Positions 51,909-61,191 of a stretch of DNA of 64,000 bases are shown here, piece by piece (within the stretch, counting starts at the first letter, position 1; every line of letters begins with the position of its first letter). Under the pieces are notes generated by a model. It was given only the letters and a program-made list of their open reading frames with translations, did not search any database and was not told where the DNA came from. Position numbers and translations under genes: made by a program. This stretch comes from Actinoplanes siamensis (lineage in GTDB: Bacteria; Actinomycetota; Actinomycetes; Mycobacteriales; Micromonosporaceae), in NCBI RefSeq assembly GCF_016862395.1, contig NZ_BOMW01000021.1:1-64000 (forward strand), given 5' to 3'.

Positions 51909-53482
51909 GCGGCTACCTCACGGTTTCGCGCGGCCGGCCGGGCGCCGAGCCGGGTCACGGCGTCGACGACGTCGGCCGCCTCGACGGTGGACAGGCAGGG
52001 ATGACCGGGGACCGGGCACGTGGTGGCCCGGGTGTCGCGGCAGGGCGCGCCGCCGCGGCCGAGGCGCGCGGCGGGCACCCGGTAGGGCCCCCACTGGGCG
52101 TAGGGGACGGTCGGTGCGAACAGGCTGACCACCGGGGTGCCGACGGCGGCGGCCAGGTGGGCCGGCCCGGTGTTCCCGACGACCAGGCAGGAGGCCTTCG
52201 CCAAGAGGTGGGCGAGATCGGTCAAGGTGCGCGGCACCTCCAGGTCCGCCACGGCGCCTGCGACGTACGACGCCAGCGCCTTCTCCCCCGGCCCGGCCGT
52301 CACCAGGACGCGATGGCCGTGCGCCGCCAGCGCCTCGGTGATCCGCCGCATGCCGTCCGGCGGGCAGGAGCGCGCCCCGACGCTGGCGCCCGGGTGCACC
52401 ACCACGTAGTCGCCCGGCCCCTGGCGGCGCACGCCGCGCACCCGCAGGCAGCCGTCGTCGGAGTCGGGCAGGGGGAAACCCGCGGCCGCGGCGACGCTGC
52501 GCGCGCGTTCCGGTTCCGGGACCCCGGCCGGCACACCCCGGTGCCGCACGTCCAACAGGGACCCCGGATAGTCCTCGCTGATCGCGGTGATCCGCCCGAC
52601 CCCGGCCGAGCGCAGCAGCAGCGCGAGCGGCAGCGCCGACTGGTGGAACGAGGTGAACACCACGGCCTCGTCGACGCCCGCCGCGCGAATCCGCTCGATC
52701 AGCCCGGGCAGGTCGGCCGCCTCGACCGGATCCGGCTCCGGGTCGATCCAGGGCAGCTTCCACTCGATCAGCTCGTCCACCCCGGGCAGCAGCTCGGCCG
52801 CCGCCCGGCCGCGTGGGCCGCAGAGCAGGACCACCCGCTCGCCGTGGTGCGCGAGCGCCCTGATCGCCGGCCCGGTGACCAGCACGTCCCCGGCCGAATC
52901 GGAGCGCACGGCCAGCACCGTCCCCGCCCTGCGCGGCCGGCTCGCCGGCCGGACCAGGTCCTCCCGGTCGAGAATCAGGTCGGCCGCGGCCTCGACGGTG
53001 CCCACCACCGTGGGCGCGTCGTCCACCTCGGCGGGCAGCGTGACAGGCGTCGGGACGAGGATCCCGGCGGCCCCGGCGGCCAGGGCCGCGGTCATGTCCC
53101 GGCCGATATCGCCGACCACCACGCACCGCTGCGCGGTGGTGCCGAGCGCCTCGGCGGCCGCCCGGATCAACCCGGGCCGCGGTTTCCGGCAGTCGCAGCC
53201 GGCGGTGTCGTCGTGCGGGCAGATCTGCCAGGTGCCGAACGGGCCGAGCAGCTCCTCGACCCGGTTGTTGACCTGGGCCAGCTGGGCTTCGGTGAATCGT
53301 CCGCGGGCCAGGCCGGACTGGTTGGTGACCACGCCCAGCCGCAGGCCGGCGGCGCGCAGCCGGTCCAGGGCGGCCCGCGCGCCGGGCATCGGCTCGACCA
53401 GGCGGGCGTCACCGTTGTACGGGACGTCCACGATGAGGGTGCCGTCCCGGTCGAACAGGACGGCGTCGTAGAGCCGTGACAT
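51905..53482 (-). CDS. HAD phosphatase (GmhB-like) fused to family 9 glycosyltransferase
   Basis: 525 residues. About 1-180: HAD-IIIA phosphatase with DRDGTLIVDVPY, VVTNQSGLARGRF, the zinc-site Cys/His stretch CPHDDTAGCDCRKPRPG and VVGDIGRDM, as in D,D-heptose 1,7-bisphosphate phosphatase. About 190-520: GT9, with AVRSDSAGDVLVTGPAIRAL, VVHPGASVGAR and LVVGNTGPAHLAAAVG. It provides the phosphatase step missing from the isomerase-HldE protein and a transferase in one chain. ATG overlaps the upstream stop by one base. Confidence 0.9.
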   Translation of the reverse strand: MSRLYDAVLFDRDGTLIVDVPYNGDARLVEPMPGARAALDRLRAAGLRLGVVTNQSGLARGRFTEAQLAQVNNRVEELLGPFGTWQICPHDDTAGCDCRKPRPGLIRAAAEALGTTAQRCVVVGDIGRDMTAALAAGAAGILVPTPVTLPAEVDDAPTVVGTVEAAADLILDREDLVRPASRPRRAGTVLAVRSDSAGDVLVTGPAIRALAHHGERVVLLCGPRGRAAAELLPGVDELIEWKLPWIDPEPDPVEAADLPGLIERIRAAGVDEAVVFTSFHQSALPLALLLRSAGVGRITAISEDYPGSLLDVRHRGVPAGVPEPERARSVAAAAGFPLPDSDDGCLRVRGVRRQGPGDYVVVHPGASVGARSCPPDGMRRITEALAAHGHRVLVTAGPGEKALASYVAGAVADLEVPRTLTDLAHLLAKASCLVVGNTGPAHLAAAVGTPVVSLFAPTVPYAQWGPYRVPAARLGRGGAPCRDTRATTCPVPGHPCLSTVEAADVVDAVTRLGARPAARNREVAA

Positions 53483-54480
53483 CAGGCCGTCACCGCTTCC
53501 GGGTCCGGCGCCAGTTCGGTCGCCCAGCCGGGCTCCTCGTGGCGCCAGCGCCACCAGCCGCGCAGCCAGTGCGCGACGGCCGCCGGCGGGATGGCCGCGC
53601 TGGTGACCAGCATCGTGGTGACCTCGCGGCGGTCCCGTGGGCCGGGGGCGATGCGGGCGGCGGTGAACTCGGCGGTCCCGGCGGCCCAACCGGTGGCGGC
53701 AGCCGCGGCGACCAGCGCCCAGCCGCGCCGCCCGGTGGCCGCCGCGACGGCCCCGCCGGCGACCGCGGCGAGCAGGCAGCCGGTGATCGCGGCGTGGTGG
53801 CGGCGCCGGCCCGGCGGGATGTCCAGCAGATCGCGCCAGCGCGGGCCGTAGATCCGGCGCAGCAATGCGTCGTCCGCGTTGCCGCGCTGGGTGCGCAGGC
53901 TCACCCAGCGGCTCTCCGGCCGTACCGGATGGGTGACCCGCCGCCGGCCCACCCGCAGCTGCCAGCCGGCCTGGCGGACCCGGAAGGCGATCTCGGCGTC
54001 CTCGCGGAAGGCCCGCGGCAGCCGCTCGTCGAAACCGCCGACGCAGCCCAGGGCCTCGCGGCGGTACGCCATGTCCGCGGTGATCCACTTGCCGTCGGCG
54101 AGCCCGGCGGTGACCCGCTCCCAGTCGGTCGGCCGGCGGTCCACGGGCAGCGGCACCCGCAGCCGGCCCTGCACGCCGCCGACCTCCGGGCCGGCCTTGT
54201 CCAGATCGGCCCGCAGCTCGACCGCCCAGTCCGGGCCGGGCAGCACGTCGTCGTCGAGGAAGACCACCCAGTCGTGCCGGGCCGCCCGCCAGCCGGCGTT
54301 GCGGGCCGCTGCCGGGCCGCGGGCCGGCCCCGGCACCACCCGCACGTGCGCGGGCACGTCCAGCGGGACCCGCGGATCCCGACGGTCGTCGACCACCAGC
54401 ACCTCCCAGTCCCGCGGCACCCGGTCGAGCAGCGCGTACAGGGAGGGCCGGCCGAGCGACGGCACCACGACCGTGATCAC
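53482..54480 (-). CDS. Family 2 glycosyltransferase with membrane tail
   Basis: 332 residues. GT-A fold: ITVVVPSLGRPSLYALL, VLVVDDRRDP, WVVFLDDDVLPGPDW (DxD metal site), GGFDERLPRAFREDAEIAFR. Hydrophobic stretches near 235-300 (GCLLAAVAGGAVAAATG, AAIPPAAVAHWL) may anchor it. GTG at 54480 overlaps the carbamoyltransferase stop by four bases. Confidence 0.9.
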   Translation of the reverse strand: MITVVVPSLGRPSLYALLDRVPRDWEVLVVDDRRDPRVPLDVPAHVRVVPGPARGPAAARNAGWRAARHDWVVFLDDDVLPGPDWAVELRADLDKAGPEVGGVQGRLRVPLPVDRRPTDWERVTAGLADGKWITADMAYRREALGCVGGFDERLPRAFREDAEIAFRVRQAGWQLRVGRRRVTHPVRPESRWVSLRTQRGNADDALLRRIYGPRWRDLLDIPPGRRRHHAAITGCLLAAVAGGAVAAATGRRGWALVAAAAATGWAAGTAEFTAARIAPGPRDRREVTTMLVTSAAIPPAAVAHWLRGWWRWRHEEPGWATELAPDPEAVTA

Positions 54481-56105
54481 GCGCCGAACGCCTGTGCCCG
54501 GTGGACGGCGAACGGGCCGATGGCGAGCAGGTCCACCGGCGCCGAGCCGAACAGCTCCATCGCCTCGCGGGGGGTGTCGACCATCGGGCGGCCAGCCGTG
54601 TTCAGCGACGTGTTGACCACCACCGGCAGGCCGGTCAGCCGCTCGAACTCGGCGAGCATCTCGGCCACCACCGGCTCGGTCCCGCGGTGCACGGTCTGCA
54701 CCCGGGCGGTGCCGTCGACGTGCACGACCGCCGGGATGCGCTCCCGCCAGTCCGGCTTGACGCGGTGCACGAAGAGCATGAAGTCGCTCGGGTAGACGCC
54801 GTCGAAGATGTCGTGGAAGCGCTCGGCGCGGACCATCGGCGCGATCGGGCGGAACTGCTCGCGGCCCTTCACGTCGTTCATCCGGCGCTGGGTGTCCGAC
54901 TGGCCCGGGTGGGCGAGCAGCGACCGGTGGCCGAGGGCGCGCGGGCCGTACTCGCTGCGTCCTTGGTACCAGGCGACGATGCCGTTGCGGGCGAGCACCT
55001 CGGCCGCCTCGGCGGCGATCGAGGCCGGGCGGGTGTAGGGCAGCGCCGCCCGCTTCAGCTCGGCCTCCAGCTCCTCGTCGGACCAGCCGCGGCCCAGCGC
55101 CGCGGTGGTGAACGGGATGCTCTGCCCGTGCAGCGCCAGGGCGGAGCCGAGCGCGGTGCCCGAGTCGCCGGCGGCCGGCTGGACCCAGACCCGGTCGAAC
55201 GGGCCCTCGGCGGCCACCCGGCCGTTGGCGACACAATTCAGCGCGGTGCCGCCGGCCATGGTGAGCGTGGACACTCCGCCGGCGGCGTCGTAGGTCCACC
55301 GGGCCAGGTCGAGGATCACCTCCTCGAGGCGCTTCTGGACACTGGCGGCCAGGTCGGCGTGCGCGTCGGTGAGCTCGCCGCCGGGCGCGCACGGCTTGGC
55401 CAGCGCGCTCCAGTCGATACGGTCCACGACGAACCCGCCGTCGCCGGTGCCGCGGATCAGCTCCCGGAGCAGGTCGAGGAATCTGGGGGTGCCGTACGAC
55501 GCCAGCGCCATCACCTTGTACTCGTCACTGGAGTGCAGGAAGCCCAGGTGCCGGGTCAGGTCCTCGTAGAGCAGCCCGAGCGAGTGCGGCAGCTCCTGGG
55601 TGCGCAGCACGGTCAGCTCGCCACCCCGGTACGCCCCGGCCAGATGCCCGGCGACCTCGCCACGGCCGTCCAGCACCAGCACCGCGTTGTCCTCCGGCAC
55701 CGACAGTCCCGCCGAGGCGGCGTGCGCGACGTGGTGCGGCACGAACGTCACCTGGTCGGGGTCGAGCCCGGGCAGCGCGCTGGCCAGGAACTGCGGGGCC
55801 CGGCGCGCGTAGTCGATCCGCAGCTGGTCCGACGGGTCGTTGAGGCCCAGGTCGGCGGCGTCGCGGCTGATCCCCGGGTCGAAGGAGTAGGCGACGGCGT
55901 CCAGATCGCCCGGTCGCAGCCCCGCCTCGGCCAGGCACCAGGCGGCGGAGAGCTCCGGCAGTTCCCAGGCCGCGAACGGCACCGGCCGCTTGCCGTGCTT
56001 GCGGCGGCTGAACCGCTCCTCCTCGGCGGCGGCCACGACCTCTCCGTCCACGATCAGCGCCGCCGCCGGATCGTGGAAGATCGCGTTGATTCCCAGCACT
56101 CGCAT
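54477..56105 (-). CDS. Carbamoyltransferase (NodU/CmcH/TobZ family)
   Basis: 542 residues. N-terminal domain about 1-350: GINAIFHDPAAALIVDGEVV, EEERFSRRKHGK, VPHHVAHAAS, LVLDGRGE, AGGTALNCVANGR. C-terminal YrdC-like part: YQGRSEYGPRALGHRSLLA, FRPIAPMV, VVNTSLNTAGRPMV. Transfers a carbamoyl group from carbamoyl phosphate via carbamoyl-AMP to a hydroxyl, usually of a sugar. First gene of the eight-gene operon. Confidence 0.95.
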   Translation of the reverse strand: MRVLGINAIFHDPAAALIVDGEVVAAAEEERFSRRKHGKRPVPFAAWELPELSAAWCLAEAGLRPGDLDAVAYSFDPGISRDAADLGLNDPSDQLRIDYARRAPQFLASALPGLDPDQVTFVPHHVAHAASAGLSVPEDNAVLVLDGRGEVAGHLAGAYRGGELTVLRTQELPHSLGLLYEDLTRHLGFLHSSDEYKVMALASYGTPRFLDLLRELIRGTGDGGFVVDRIDWSALAKPCAPGGELTDAHADLAASVQKRLEEVILDLARWTYDAAGGVSTLTMAGGTALNCVANGRVAAEGPFDRVWVQPAAGDSGTALGSALALHGQSIPFTTAALGRGWSDEELEAELKRAALPYTRPASIAAEAAEVLARNGIVAWYQGRSEYGPRALGHRSLLAHPGQSDTQRRMNDVKGREQFRPIAPMVRAERFHDIFDGVYPSDFMLFVHRVKPDWRERIPAVVHVDGTARVQTVHRGTEPVVAEMLAEFERLTGLPVVVNTSLNTAGRPMVDTPREAMELFGSAPVDLLAIGPFAVHRAQAFGA

Positions 56106-56156
56106 GGCGGCGCGGATACCCGGGGATCCCGCTCCTACTCCAAGATCACCAAAAAA

Positions 56157-56171
56157 CTTCGACGGTCGAAG
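56157..56171. promoter_or_regulatory. Palindrome in carbamoyltransferase/ALDH divergent region
   Basis: CTTCGAC-G-GTCGAAG sits in an AT-rich patch between the operon start and the divergent dehydrogenase. A regulator binding here could control both; no candidate regulator is adjacent. Confidence 0.5.
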
Positions 56172-56214
56172 TGTTTGACGTTTGCGCCGGTCAGGACGGG
56201 GCAAGCGGCCGCAC

Positions 56215-57621
56215 ATGTTCGACGTCACCCAATTGATCGCCGGTGCCCGGCGCCCCGGCGGCTCCGGTCGCGAGTTGACTGTCATCAATCCCTCGGACGA
56301 TCAGCCGGTCTCCCGGGTCGTCGCCTCGGACGAGGCCGATGTCCACGCGGCAGTGGTCGCCGCCCGCGAGGCCGCCGCCGCGTGGGCCCGCACCGCCCCG
56401 GCCGCCCGGGGCGCCGCCCTGCACGCCGCGGCCGGCGCGGTCGAGGCCGGCGCCGACGACCTGGCCCGGCTGATCTCGGCGGAGATGGGCAAACCGGTCG
56501 CCGACGCCCGCGACTCCGTGCTGGCCGGCGCCGGCGCCCTGCGCCAGTACGCCGAGCTGGGCCCGGTCCACCGGGGACGGACGCTGGCCGGCAACAACGA
56601 GGCGATCGACCTGATGGCGTACGGTCCACGCGGGGTGGTCGCGGCGATCACCCCGTGGAACGACCCGGTGGCGGTGGCCTGCGGGCTGCTCGGGGCCGCC
56701 CTGGTCACCGGCAACACGGTGGTGCACAAGCCGAGCGAGCGCACCCCGGCCACCGGCCACCACCTGGTCGAGCTGCTCGCCCCGCACTTCCCGCCGGGCG
56801 TGCTGAACCTGGTCAACGGCGACGGCACGACCGGTGCCCTGCTGAGCAACGCGCCTGTCGACGTGGTCGCGCACGTCGGCTCGACGGCGACCGGGCGGGC
56901 GATCGCGGCGGCGTGCGCGCGGACCGGTGCCAAGGCGCTGCTGGAGAACGGCGGCAAGGATCCGCTGCTGGTCGACGCCGGGGTGGATCCGGTGTGGGCC
57001 GCCGGGCAGGCCGCGCTCGGGGCGTTCGCGAACTCCGGGCAGATCTGCGTCGCCGTGGAGCGGATCTACGTGCACGCGTCGGTGGCCGACGCGTTCCTGG
57101 ACGCGCTGGTCACCGAGGCGGACGCCTGGGAGTCCCGGCTCGGGCCGCTGGTCGATCGGCGCCTGCGGGACGCCGTGGACGAGCAGGTCCAGCAGGCCGT
57201 CAAGGACGGCGCGACAGTGCTGCGCGGCGGGACCGTGCCGGGCGGGCCGGGCGCCTTCTACCCGCCGACGGTGCTCTCCGGATGCACCGACGCGATGACG
57301 GTGCTGCGCGAGGAGACGTTCGGGCCGGTGGCGCCGGTCGCGGTGGTCGACTCGTTCGAGGAGGGGCTGCGCCGGGCCGCGGACTCCGACTACGGCCTGG
57401 CGGCCTCCGTACTGACCGGGTCGATGAGCCACGCCCAGCAGGCCTGGCGCACCCTGCCGGCCGGCACCATCAAGATCAACGCGGTGTTCGGCGGGGCTCC
57501 GGGCGGCGCCGCGCATCCGCGCCGCCTCAGCGGGCAGGGCTTCGGGTACGGCCCGGAACTGCTCGACGAGATGACCGCCACCAAGGCCGTACACCTCGAG
57601 GCCCCGCCCTCCGGCTGGTAG
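56215..57621 (+). CDS. Aldehyde dehydrogenase
   Basis: 468 residues. AITPWNDPVAVACGLLGAAL, VGSTATGRAIAAAC (cofactor loop), LENGGKDPLLV (catalytic Glu; usually LELGGK), FANSGQICVAVERIYVH (catalytic Cys) and EETFGPVAPV. Oxidises an aldehyde with NAD(P). Divergent from the glycan operon, perhaps sharing control. ATG 56215 preferred to the upstream frame start. Confidence 0.92.
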   Translation: MFDVTQLIAGARRPGGSGRELTVINPSDDQPVSRVVASDEADVHAAVVAAREAAAAWARTAPAARGAALHAAAGAVEAGADDLARLISAEMGKPVADARDSVLAGAGALRQYAELGPVHRGRTLAGNNEAIDLMAYGPRGVVAAITPWNDPVAVACGLLGAALVTGNTVVHKPSERTPATGHHLVELLAPHFPPGVLNLVNGDGTTGALLSNAPVDVVAHVGSTATGRAIAAACARTGAKALLENGGKDPLLVDAGVDPVWAAGQAALGAFANSGQICVAVERIYVHASVADAFLDALVTEADAWESRLGPLVDRRLRDAVDEQVQQAVKDGATVLRGGTVPGGPGAFYPPTVLSGCTDAMTVLREETFGPVAPVAVVDSFEEGLRRAADSDYGLAASVLTGSMSHAQQAWRTLPAGTIKINAVFGGAPGGAAHPRRLSGQGFGYGPELLDEMTATKAVHLEAPPSGW

Positions 57622-57641
57622 AGCCGGCGTCACCGGCCCGG

Positions 57642-58487
57642 CTACCCGGCCAGCCGCCGCAGGGCCAGCTCGACCGGCTCCGGCAGCCGGCGCCGGTGAC
57701 GCAGCGCCCAGCCCAGGTCGCGGACGAGGTGCGGCAGCGCGGCCGGCTGCGTGCGGGCGACCTCGGCCAGGGTGCGGGCGGCCACCGCGGGCGGGCGGCG
57801 CAGCAGTGCGGTCAGCGCCCGGTTGCGGGCCTCCCGCCGGGCCCGGGCCCGGTTGTCCCGCCCGGCCGGCTCCGGGAAGTGCCGGACCACCAGCTCCGGG
57901 ACGTAGGAGAGCTGGTGACCCGCGGCGGCCAGGTCCATCGCCAACAGCGCTTCCTCCCCGTACACGAACAATCGGGGGTTGAACCCGCCGGCCGCGAGGA
58001 ACGCGGATCGCCGGACCACCACCGCGCAGGAGAGGAAGCCCAGCACCGACGGCCCGGCTGCGCCGGCCGGCGTGCCGATCGGCGTAGCCGCCATGCCTGC
58101 CGAGACCGGGTCGAGGCGGCCGTCCGGGCCGATCAGCACCCGGCCGGTCAGCAGCGCGGCCTCCGGGTGGGCGCGGAAGATCTCCACGGCCCGGGCCAGC
58201 GACCCCGGCGCCCAGTACGAGTCGTCGTCGGCGAACGCCACGAACGGCGTGCGGGCCCGCAGCGCTCCCGTGTTGCGCGCGGCCGCCCCGATGTTCTCGT
58301 CCAGCCGGACCACCTCCGCCCCCGGCACGTGCAGCGGCTGATCGGAGGCGTTGTCCACGACTATCGTCGTGGCCCGGTGGTGCGGGACCGTCTCCCGGAG
58401 CCGGTCGGGCCGGTTGCGGGTGGCGACCACCACTGTCACCTCGTCGGTCTCGACGACGGGCGGCACCGGCTTGTTGATCACTGACAT
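57642..58487 (-). CDS. Family 2 glycosyltransferase
   Basis: 281 residues. VTVVVATRNRPDRLRETV, TIVVDNASDQP, RLDENIGAAARNTGAL, FVAFADDDSYWAPGSL (DxD) and FVYGEEALLAMDLAAAG. Related to rhamnosyl/galactofuranosyl-type transferases. ATG 58487 follows GAGGCGGG; a start at 58499 is possible. May act on the same product as the operon. Confidence 0.9.
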   Translation of the reverse strand: MSVINKPVPPVVETDEVTVVVATRNRPDRLRETVPHHRATTIVVDNASDQPLHVPGAEVVRLDENIGAAARNTGALRARTPFVAFADDDSYWAPGSLARAVEIFRAHPEAALLTGRVLIGPDGRLDPVSAGMAATPIGTPAGAAGPSVLGFLSCAVVVRRSAFLAAGGFNPRLFVYGEEALLAMDLAAAGHQLSYVPELVVRHFPEPAGRDNRARARREARNRALTALLRRPPAVAARTLAEVARTQPAALPHLVRDLGWALRHRRRLPEPVELALRRLAG

Positions 58488-58515
58488 GGCCCGCCTCATA
58501 CCCGCCCCGCGGCGA

Positions 58516-58552
58516 AACAGTCCCCGCCCGGATCACCCGGACGGGGACTGTT
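58516..58552. terminator. Strong hairpin after the MFS gene
   Basis: AACAGTCCCCG and CGGGGACTGTT (11-base arms, 15-base loop) lie about 95 bases beyond the minus-strand MFS stop. Confidence 0.65.
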
Positions 58553-58647
58553 CGCGCTGGTGGAGCTCATGGCTTGGCGCCGCGACGTGGCCCGGCCGGT
58601 GGATCGGTGTCGCCTGCCCGCTCGTGCGTTCCGCAGGACGACGGGAC

Positions 58648-59883
58648 CTACGCCATCTGCTCGGCGACGCGCAGCGGCTCGGGGTGCGGCAGGTGCGGCA
58701 GGTGCACCTTGCGGCCCTGGACCCGGGCGATCGCGACCGCGCCGGCCACCGCCGCCGCCGTGGTGACCACGCCGCCGATCAGCAGGGCGCCACGCGGGCC
58801 GAGGGTGTCGCAGAGCCAGCCGACCGCCGGCGCTCCGGCCATGCCGGACAGCGACGACACGATGCCGACCGCGGCCAGCACCCGGCCGCGCATGTCCTCC
58901 CGGGTGTCCAGCTGGATGCGGGTGGACACGACGGTGTCGAAGACCACCGCGCCGGCGGCGATCGGCAGGATCAGCGCCGCGAACGAGGTGACGTCCGGGG
59001 CCAGGCCCGAGCCGATCTGCAACAGGCTGATGATCAGGCCGGTGCCGAGCAGCACCCGTAGGGTGGACCGGCCGGAACCGGCCAGCAGCAGCCCACCGAG
59101 CACGGCGCCGACCGCGAAGACGGTGGAGAGCAGGCCGTAGGCGCCCGAGCCGCCGTGCAGTGGGCCGGCCACCATGGCAGCCATGCTGACCTGGTAGTTG
59201 CGGCCCAGCGAGCCGAGCACGAAGGAGAGCGCCAGCACGATCAGGACCACCGGCTGGCCGGCGATGTAACGCAGGCCGGACCGCACGCCGCGCTCCCCCG
59301 CCGCGGCGACCGGCAGGTCCCGCAGCTCACCGATGCGCATCGCGGCAAGCGCCAGGATGACCGCGAGGTACGACACCGCGTTGATCACGAAGAGCGCCGC
59401 CGGTCCGGTGATGCCGACCAGCACGCCGCCGAGCGCCATGCCGCCGATCCGGCCGGCCGAGCTGAGCACCGAGCCCAGCGCCAGCGCCGAGCCCAGCGCC
59501 GACGGCGGCACCAGGGCGGAACCGAAGCGGCCCAGCGCCGGGCCCTCGAACGAGCTGATCACGCCGGAGGCCAGGGCCACCGCGAAGATCAGCGAGTGGC
59601 CGCCGTGCGCCACCAACGCCAGCGCCAGCAGCGCGCGCACCGCCTGGGAGGCGATCAGAAGCGGACGGGCCGGCAGCCGGTCGGCCAGAGCGCCGCCCCA
59701 GGTGCCGAGCACCAGCACCGGCAGCGCCTGCAGCATCACGACCAGGCCCATGGTGGCGGCCGAGCCGGTATCCGACAGGATCAGCCAGTTGAGCCCGAGC
59801 ACCTGCATCCAGGTGCCGGCCGTCGACACCAGGTCGGCGGCGGCCCAGAGCCGGTAGTTGCGCTCCTTCAGCGGTGCGAACAT
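58648..59883 (-). CDS. MFS transporter (DHA3/enterobactin-exporter-like)
   Basis: 411 residues with about 12 helices. MFAPLKERNYRLWAAADLVSTAG and GTWGGALADRLPARPLL are typical of the MFS_3 group, which exports macrolides or siderophores. Substrate unknown. ATG at 59883 removes a long unsupported extension. Its tail is His/Pro-rich (KVHLPHLPHPE). Confidence 0.9.
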   Translation of the reverse strand: MFAPLKERNYRLWAAADLVSTAGTWMQVLGLNWLILSDTGSAATMGLVVMLQALPVLVLGTWGGALADRLPARPLLIASQAVRALLALALVAHGGHSLIFAVALASGVISSFEGPALGRFGSALVPPSALGSALALGSVLSSAGRIGGMALGGVLVGITGPAALFVINAVSYLAVILALAAMRIGELRDLPVAAAGERGVRSGLRYIAGQPVVLIVLALSFVLGSLGRNYQVSMAAMVAGPLHGGSGAYGLLSTVFAVGAVLGGLLLAGSGRSTLRVLLGTGLIISLLQIGSGLAPDVTSFAALILPIAAGAVVFDTVVSTRIQLDTREDMRGRVLAAVGIVSSLSGMAGAPAVGWLCDTLGPRGALLIGGVVTTAAAVAGAVAIARVQGRKVHLPHLPHPEPLRVAEQMA

Positions 59884-60075
59884 CGGAGCCAAGGTGGCGA
59901 TACCCCCCGGAAAGACGACAGCGCCGTACCTCGGCGCCGTGAGGCTCTTCGGAACGCCGCCAGGGTCGCTTCGGGGCAACTCGCATGCACTACCGGACCG
60001 CAACCGGCACAGTTGCAGAAGTCGGATGTTTGGGGCATACCAGGGCGGGGCACCTGGGCAATCGGGGGTGGTTTC

Positions 60076-61191
60076 ATGCCGGATACCGATCAGCTGGAGC
60101 CGTTCGAGGATCTCGACGTGCTCGCTGACCAGTACGCGCGCGCCCGGGAGCGCGCCGACGCGCGCACCCTGCGGCGCCTGCGGGACGACTTCGTCCGCGA
60201 GGCGCTGCCGTTCGCCGGGCGGCTGGCCCGGCGCTACCGGGGGCGCGGCGAGCCGACCGACGACCTGGAGCAGGTCGCGCGGCTCGGACTGGTCAAGACG
60301 GTCGACCGGTACGACCCGGAGCGCGGCTCGTTCACGGCGTACGCCATCCTCACCATCACCGGCGAGATCAAGCGCCACTTCCGGGACCACACCTGGGGCG
60401 TCCACGTGCCACGCGGCCAGCAGGACCGGGTGCTCGAGTTCGTGCACGCCAAGGCGGCGCTGACCAGCGAGCTGGCCCGCACCCCGACCGTCGCCGAGCT
60501 GGCCCAGCGGCTGGGGGTCGAGGAGGCCGACGTGCTCGGCGCGCAGACCTCGGCGGCCGCGCACAGCACCGAGTCACTGAACGCGCCGCTCGGCGACCAG
60601 CAGAACGGCGCCGAGGTCGGCGACCTGTTCGGCACCCTGGACGGCGACCTGAACCTGGTCGACGACCGGACGACGGTCGAGGCGCTGCTCTGCGAGCTGC
60701 CGGCCCGCGAGCGGCGGCTGCTGGCGCTGCGGTTCTGGGGCAACCTGAGCCAGGTGGAGATCGCCGAGGAGCTGGGCATCTCGCAGATGCACGTGTCCCG
60801 GCTGCTCAGCCGGGCGCTCACCTGGCTGCGCGAGGCGATGCTGTCGGACACCCCGCCGGCCTGGACCGGCGCCGGCGGACCGGAGCACCGGGTGGCCGTC
60901 ACGACCGCCCCGGACGGGGTGCGCGCCGCGGTGCACGGCGAGATCGACAGGGACAACGCCAACCAGGTGCGGCGGGAACTGCTCAGCGCGGCCGGGACCT
61001 GCGGGCACGGCCGCCGCCTGATCGTGGACCTGTCCGGGGTGCCGCTGCTCAGCGCGGCCGGGATCGGCATGCTCAACGGGGTGCACTCGGTGGCCCAGGG
61101 GCGGGACGTGCGGATGACCGTGACCGGGCTGCAACCGTACGTCGCGAGGGTTCTGGCGATCTCAGGTCTGCGCGAGGTGCTGCAGGACTGA
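60076..61191 (+). CDS. Sigma-B/F-type sigma factor fused to a STAS domain
   Basis: 371 residues. Region 2 (about 40-110): DDLEQVARLGLVKTVDRYDP, then FTAYAILTITGEIKRHFRDH. Region 3 includes TPTVAELAQRLGVEEADVLG; region 4 (about 205-255): LPARERRLLALRFWGNLSQV and GISQMHVSRLLSRAL. From about 275 to the end is a STAS fold: VRAAVHGEIDRDNANQVRRE, LIVDLSGVPLLSAAGIGML with the Ser that anti-sigma kinases usually phosphorylate. Normal SigB/F proteins end after region 4 (about 260 residues). The tail could bind its own regulator. ATG 60076 follows GGGGG. Confidence 0.9.
   Translation: MPDTDQLEPFEDLDVLADQYARARERADARTLRRLRDDFVREALPFAGRLARRYRGRGEPTDDLEQVARLGLVKTVDRYDPERGSFTAYAILTITGEIKRHFRDHTWGVHVPRGQQDRVLEFVHAKAALTSELARTPTVAELAQRLGVEEADVLGAQTSAAAHSTESLNAPLGDQQNGAEVGDLFGTLDGDLNLVDDRTTVEALLCELPARERRLLALRFWGNLSQVEIAEELGISQMHVSRLLSRALTWLREAMLSDTPPAWTGAGGPEHRVAVTTAPDGVRAAVHGEIDRDNANQVRRELLSAAGTCGHGRRLIVDLSGVPLLSAAGIGMLNGVHSVAQGRDVRMTVTGLQPYVARVLAISGLREVLQD

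Noticed and set aside
54501..58484. A plus-strand open frame of over 1300 codons across several genes
   Set aside because: It lies antisense or out of frame to four well-matched genes. Long false frames are common in GC-rich DNA, and its sequence shows no family pattern.
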